Part shown: piece by piece, positions 59,854 through 64,000 of the stretch | How the letters are laid out: every line of letters starts with the position of its first letter | How positions within the stretch are numbered: the stretch's first letter is position 1 | NCBI GenBank assembly: GCA_963839815.1 | Contig: CAWIWF010000006.1 | Coordinates: 1 to 64,000 of the forward strand | DNA: 64,000 nucleotides | Direction of reading: 5' to 3' | Source: JACVRM01 sp963839815 | GTDB taxonomy: Bacteria; Actinomycetota; Thermoleophilia; Gaiellales; Gaiellaceae | Notes under the pieces: model-generated | Databases searched by the model: none | Told to the model about the DNA's origin: nothing | The model's input: the letters and a program-made list of their open reading frames with translations, nothing else | Translations under genes and position numbers: made by a program

Positions 59854-61115
59854 GCAACGACGACGCGCTCAGGTCGCTCGTCGCCGGGGAGGCCCGGGAG
59901 GCGAGGGAGGCGCTGCCGCAACTGGAGGATGCCGCGGTCGAGGCAGCCCTGCGCGCGGCCGCCGGGCTGATGCGCAGCCGCGCGGGCGCCGTCCTCGACG
60001 CGAACGCAGAGGACGTGGCGGCGGCCGAGGGCCGCCTCGACCCGGGCGCGCTCGACCGGCTGCAGCTCGACGACGCGCGGATCGAGGCGATCGCCGCCTC
60101 GCTCGCGGAGACCGCGGCGCTGCCGCCGCTCGAGCGCGAGGTGCGCTCGTGGCGGTTGGCCGACGGGCTCGAGGTTTCGGAGCGCCGCGTGCCGGTGGGG
60201 ACGATCGGCGCCAACTTCGAGGCGCGGCCGAACGTGGCGGCCGACGTCGCCTCACAGGTGCTGAAGAGCGGCAACACGGTCGTGCTGCGGACTGGTGGCG
60301 CCGCGCTCGGCTCGGTCACGGCGATCGTCGACGACGTGCTCCGCCCGGCGCTGGCGGAGGCGGGCCTGCCGCCGGGGGCGGTCGGGCTCGTGCGCTCGCC
60401 CGACCGGGCCGGCGCCGAGGCGCTCGTCTCCCTGCCGAAGCTGATCCCGCTGGTGATCCTCCGCGGGAGCGGCCCCTCGACGGCAGCGCTGACCCGGCGC
60501 GCGGCCGAGCACGGCGTGCGGACGCTCGCGCATGCGGAGGGCGGCGGCGTGCTCTACGTGCACCGCAGCGCCGATCCCGCGAAGACGGAGGCGCTCGTGC
60601 GGGCGAGCCTCGACCGGCTCGGCGTCTGCAACCGCCTCAACCTGGCGCTCGCCGACACGACGGCACAGGCGGAGGCGCTGCTGGCGGTGGTGGCCGAGCA
60701 CGGCCTCGAGGTGCGGGCAACCGAGCGCGCCCTCTCGCTGCCGGGCGTGCTGCCGCTCGACCGGCCGGTCGGCCACGAGTGGGCGAGCGACCCCGAGCGG
60801 GTGGAGACGGTCACGATCGACCTGGTCGACGGCCTCGAAGACGCCCTGCGCGTGGCCAACGAGCAGACCTCGGGGCTCGCGGCGGCGATCGTGGCCGAGG
60901 ACGAGGCGGCGGCGCAGGCCTTCCTCGACGGCTACCGCGGCACCGCCGCCTTCTGGAACGCGCCGACACGGTTCACCGACGGCTCAGCGCTCCTCGGCAT
61001 GCCGGAGACGGGCATCAACGTCGACCGGACGCCTGGCCCGCGCGGGCCGGTCACGTACCGCGACCTCTGGCTGCGCCAGTACCGCGTCGTCGGCGACGGC
61101 ACGCAGCGGCGGTGA
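59850..61115 (+). CDS. proA: Gamma-glutamyl phosphate reductase
   Basis: 421 residues from GTG 59850. It reduces gamma-glutamyl phosphate to glutamate semialdehyde with NADPH, the second step of proline synthesis. Motifs: RRVPVGTIGANFEARPNVAADVASQVLKSGNTVVLRTGGAA, the catalytic cysteine in SLDRLGVCNRLNLAL, and FWNAPTRFTDGSALLGMPETGINVDRTPGPRGPVTYRDL at the C-terminus. The order proA then proB, with a GTGA overlap, is the reverse of the common proBA order. Confidence 0.95.
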   Translation: MSNDDALRSLVAGEAREAREALPQLEDAAVEAALRAAAGLMRSRAGAVLDANAEDVAAAEGRLDPGALDRLQLDDARIEAIAASLAETAALPPLEREVRSWRLADGLEVSERRVPVGTIGANFEARPNVAADVASQVLKSGNTVVLRTGGAALGSVTAIVDDVLRPALAEAGLPPGAVGLVRSPDRAGAEALVSLPKLIPLVILRGSGPSTAALTRRAAEHGVRTLAHAEGGGVLYVHRSADPAKTEALVRASLDRLGVCNRLNLALADTTAQAEALLAVVAEHGLEVRATERALSLPGVLPLDRPVGHEWASDPERVETVTIDLVDGLEDALRVANEQTSGLAAAIVAEDEAAAQAFLDGYRGTAAFWNAPTRFTDGSALLGMPETGINVDRTPGPRGPVTYRDLWLRQYRVVGDGTQRR

Positions 61116-62159
61116 CCCTCGTCGTCAAGCTCGGCTCGACGCTCGTCGTCGACGGCCGCGGACGCGTCCGCCGCTCCCTGCTCGACGCGCGGGCGCGCGA
61201 GGTGGCCGGGCTCGTGCGCGGCGGCGAGCGCGTGTGCGTCGTCTCGTCCGGCGCGATCGCGCTCGGCCTGGCGGAGCTCGGGCTGACGCGGCGGCGGCGG
61301 ACGACCCCGCAGCTGCAGGCCGCCTCAGCGGTCGGGCAGGCGAGGCTCCAGCGCGCGTGGGCGACCGCGCTCGCCAGACATAGGCTCGGAGCGGCGCAGG
61401 TGCTGCTCTCCGCGGGCGACGTTGCCGAGCGGACGAGCTACGTCAACCTGCGAAACGCCTTCGACGCCCTCTTCCGCCTCGGCGTCGTGCCGGTCGTGAA
61501 CGAGAACGACGCCACCGCGACGGACGAGATCACCTTCGGCGACAACGACGCGCTCGCCGCGCACACCGCGCTCCTGGTGCGCGCGCGGCTGCTGGTGTTG
61601 CTGACCGAGGTCGAGGGCGTCTACAGCGAGCACCCGGCCGCCGGCGGCGCGAGGCTGCTCGCCGAGGGCGACGCGGTCGCGGGAGCGGTGCTCGGCCGGG
61701 CGGGACAGCTGGGCAAGGGCGGCATGGCGAGCAAGGTGGCGGCCGCCCAGCTCGCGGCCGCGTCCGGCGTCCCGACCGTGATCGCATCCGGCCTCGGTGA
61801 CGACGTGCTCGGCCCGATCGCGGCCGGCGAGCACCGCGGCACCCGCTTCCGGGCCGGCGAGGATGCGCGGGCGAGCGCCTACCGGCTCTGGCTGCGCCAT
61901 GCGAAGCCGGCCACGGGGCTGATCGTGGTCGACGCGGGTGCCCGGCGGGCGCTCGTCGAGGACGGGCGCAGCCTGCTGGCGGTCGGGGTCGTGCGCTGCG
62001 AGGGCTCGTTCGTGCCGGGCGACGCGGTCGAGCTCGCCGGGCCGGACGGCACCGTCTTCGCCAAGGGCATCGCGAGCGCCGCGGCCGCCGAGCTCGGACG
62101 CCCGGCCGCGCGGCCTGGAGGCAGTGCACCGCGACCGCCTCGTCGTCTACACCGCCTAG
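61112..62159 (+). CDS. proB: Glutamate 5-kinase with PUA domain, frameshift near the C-terminus
   Basis: From GTG 61112. Amino-acid kinase core: LVVKLGSTLVVD, VCVVSSGAIALGLAELG, VPVVNENDATATDEITFGDNDALAA and GQLGKGGMASKVAAAQLA, followed by a PUA domain (TGLIVVDAGARRALVEDGRSLLAVGV). One extra base near 62100-62104 shifts the frame. The corrected end reads GLEAVHRDRLVVYTA with the TAG at 62157-62159, matching ProB C-termini; uncorrected, the frame runs on over the next gene. First enzyme of proline synthesis. Confidence 0.88.
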
Positions 62160-63256
62160 ATCGAGTAGCGGCGCCCGCGCCACTCGACGCCGCCGTTCAG
62201 TCGGTCGAGCGTCGAGCGGAGGCTGACGGCGGCGAGGAAGGCCATACCCGTGGGCAGCGTCAGCCAGTACCGGCGCGGCGTCGGGGCGAGACCGTCGACG
62301 GCCGCGCGGGAAGCCAGCTGCAGCGTCAGCGCTGCCAGGCCGAGCGCGCGCGGGCCGCGGAGCGTCAGCCAGGCGGGCGCGAAGGCGAGGACGAGGGCGG
62401 AGGCGGCGCCCGCGCCCGCCAGAGCCGGCGAGCGAGAGATGCCGACGGAGCTGTTCTTGCGCCAGCCCCGCCATAGCTCGCCCAGGCCGTGGTACATGCG
62501 TACTCGCACCCGATCGGTGCCGTCGGCGATCACGAGCGGCTCTCCGGCCTCCTTGAGCCTGACGGCGAGTGCCATGTCGTCGATCAGCTCGTCGCGGACG
62601 CTCCCGTGACCTCCGACCTGCTCGTAGACGTCGCGACGGACGAGGATGAACCCTCCGGCCGCGATCGCGATCGGCGAGCGGCGCGAGCGGACGAGCGGTC
62701 CGGGCGCCACGAAGGTGCGGATGAGCACGGCGGCGGCCGGCTGCACGATTCGCTCGGCTGCGGTGCCGGCCTCGAGGCGGCAGAGGACGGTGACGCCGGC
62801 GGCCCCGAGGCGCTCGGCCAGCGCGACGGCGCTGCCTGCGGAGGTCGGCGCGTGGATGACGTCGGCATCGGTGAAGAGGAGCCAGTCGCCGCGCGCCTCG
62901 CGGACGCCTTGCTCGGCGGCCCAGCTCTTGCCAACCCACCCGTCGGGCCTCGGAGCTCCCTCGATCACGCGCACCCGCGGGCCGGCGGCAGCGAGCGCCT
63001 CGGCCAGCGTGCCGTCCTCCGACTCGTCGTCGACGACGATCACCTCGAGCCGCTCGTGATCCTGCGCCCCGAGCGAACGCAGTGCGGGGGCGATTCGCCC
63101 CTCTTCGTTCCGCGCGGGAACGATCACGGAGACGAATGCGTCACCCGCGGAGTCGCCCGCGTCGCCAAGCCGGGGCGCACTCCGCCTGTCGGCCAGCGCC
63201 ACGAAGACCCCCCACGCCCAGGCCGCGAGGGTGTACAGGCCGAGCGCCCGGCGCAC
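62156..63256 (-). CDS. Glycosyltransferase family 2, HpnB-like
   Basis: 366 residues from GTG 63256. A GT-A fold with VSVIVPARNEEGRIAPALRSL, VIVVDDESEDGT, WAAEQGVREARGDWLLFTDADVIHAPT (DxD motif) and DELIDDMALAVRLKEAG. One helix at the N-terminus and three at the C-terminus. It resembles hopene-associated glycosyltransferase HpnB, but no hopanoid genes are in view. The stop overlaps the proB stop on the other strand; the start overlaps the end of the flavoprotein gene. Confidence 0.85.
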   Translation of the reverse strand: MRRALGLYTLAAWAWGVFVALADRRSAPRLGDAGDSAGDAFVSVIVPARNEEGRIAPALRSLGAQDHERLEVIVVDDESEDGTLAEALAAAGPRVRVIEGAPRPDGWVGKSWAAEQGVREARGDWLLFTDADVIHAPTSAGSAVALAERLGAAGVTVLCRLEAGTAAERIVQPAAAVLIRTFVAPGPLVRSRRSPIAIAAGGFILVRRDVYEQVGGHGSVRDELIDDMALAVRLKEAGEPLVIADGTDRVRVRMYHGLGELWRGWRKNSSVGISRSPALAGAGAASALVLAFAPAWLTLRGPRALGLAALTLQLASRAAVDGLAPTPRRYWLTLPTGMAFLAAVSLRSTLDRLNGGVEWRGRRYSI

Positions 63257-64000
63257 TACTCGAGGAGCCGTCCGGTCTGTGCGAGCTCGGTGCCGCCCGC
63301 GAGCGCGAGGATCTCGTCCGGCATGTCGCAGATCTCCTTGCGCGAGACCGTGAGCTCGTCGCCGTCGAGTGCGACGACGATGTTCGAGCGCTCCTCCTCG
63401 CGCGTCTCTGGGTGATCGCGGCGAAGGTGGGCGCCGCGCGACTCGCGCCGCTCGAGGGCCGAGACGACGGTCGCACGACCGGAGATGATGCTGAAGCGCA
63501 GGTCGAAGGCGTGCGCCAGCTCGGCGTAGCCCTCGACGTCGGCTCGCACCTCGATGTCGCTCGCCGCCTCGTCCAACTCGGCGAGCGTCGCGAGCGTCGC
63601 CGCGAGCCCTTCCTCGTCGCGGACGACGCCGGCGCCGGCCCAGAGCGAGTCCCGCAGCGCTCGCTGGAGCGGCCGGGCGAAGGACTCGCCGGGGCCGAGC
63701 AGCTCGCGAACCTCGCCCGCGGCGGCCTCGACGGCCCGGCGGTCGCGGTGCTGCATCCGCAGCTCGCGCGAGAACTGGGCCGCGGCCTCACCGGCGCGCC
63801 GGCCGAAGACAACGCTCTCGGGCAGCGAGTTGCCGCCGAGCCGGTTGGCGCCGTGCAGCGCCGGCGGTGCACCTCGCCCGCGGCGAAGAGGCCGGGCGAC
63901 GTCGGTCGCGTGCGTCTCGGGGTCGACCACGATGCCGCCCATCGAGTAGTGCGCGGTCGGCGCGACCTCCATCGGCTCGCGTGGAGATGTCGAGCATCTG
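63256..64000 (-). pseudogene. sdhA: Succinate dehydrogenase/fumarate reductase flavoprotein subunit, C-terminal part, frameshifted
   Basis: Runs off the right edge. Joined across frames it reads LDIS-REPMEVAPTAHYSMGGIVVDPETHATDV, then GLFAAGEVH and LHGANRLGGNSLPESVVFGRRAGEAAAQFSREL, the substrate-binding and FAD-contact regions of the SdhA/FrdA/NadB family. The helical tail ends EICDMPDEILALAGGTELAQTGRLLE. Extra or missing single bases occur near 63975, 63895 and 63865, two of them compensating. L-aspartate oxidase is an alternative, but the tail of about 150 residues fits SdhA/FrdA. Confidence 0.75.

Noticed and set aside
1..64000. tRNA, rRNA, insertion sequences, integrases, phage genes
   Set aside because: None was recognised in intergenic space; no transposase or integrase motifs in any plausible protein.

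Overview
The window is high-GC actinobacterial DNA and appears to hold two different sources. From about 9,130 to the right end, gene content and style point to an uncultured member of the class Thermoleophilia (Gaiellales/Solirubrobacterales-like): GTG/TTG starts, 4-base GTGA/ATGA overlaps, an F420-type oxidoreductase, collagen-like secreted proteins with 'AVTSAKV...GSL'-type motifs, and an actinobacterial Tad pilus locus. From 1 to about 9,130 the genes (full-length PntA, ECF sigma/anti-sigma pair, methyltransferase plus SUOX-fold oxidoreductase plus two-component pair, two secreted proteins) look more like a Propionibacteriales/Nocardioides-type actinobacterium. Most reading frames in 1-7.2 kb are broken by single-base indels. 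A heavy-metal-associated (HMA) gene of the right-hand genome is cut in mid-domain at about 9,130, so I read that point as a chimeric join. These lineage calls are inference from gene content; no search was run.

Layout. 1-9.1 kb: pntB start, frameshifted pntA, anti-sigma and sigma factor, then a rightward operon of methyltransferase, membrane oxidoreductase, membrane protein, response regulator and kinase, then two secreted proteins. 9.1-21.8 kb: GCS2 ligase plus HMA stub, HtrA protease, then a complete phosphate locus (phoU, pstB, pstA, pstC, two pstS genes, Pit transporter with its DUF47 partner, sensor kinase, divergent PhoB-like regulator, Ppx/GppA phosphatase). Both pstS genes have an upstream array of three 11-base TTCACC-type direct repeats (PHO boxes). 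22-28.7 kb: FMN reductase/YceI divergent from a MarR regulator, UppP, an F420-type oxidoreductase, and a molybdate operon headed by an HTH-Mop regulator. 28.7-36.8 kb: TPP riboswitch with a CytX-like transporter, PhzF, SixA, an ABC exporter and a collagen-like protein. 36.8-43.9 kb: a GGDEF/EAL protein, then an MprAB-like two-component system beside an HtrA protease and a small secreted helical protein. Both targets carry a triple TCTYAG box with exact 11-base spacing. 44.3-45.9 kb: an ars operon with an arsenite methyltransferase fused in frame to an arsenate reductase. 47.1-59.7 kb: a Tad (Flp) pilus locus with its own NarL-type two-component system, prepilin peptidase, pilin, TadE, CpaB, CpaE/TadZ, TadA, a VWA-TadB fusion (one frameshift), TadC and a VWA TadG. 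59.8-64 kb: proA, proB, a glycosyltransferase and the end of a succinate dehydrogenase/fumarate reductase flavoprotein.

How the genes work together. The phosphate locus is a sensing-uptake-scavenging unit with high-affinity (Pst) and low-affinity (Pit) import under one two-component system. The HtrA/MprAB-like cluster reads as an envelope-stress module comparable in plan to Cpx. The Tad locus carries all the parts needed to build a type IVb pilus, with two VWA proteins as possible tip or adhesion components. I saw no tRNA, rRNA, CRISPR array, insertion sequence or phage gene.
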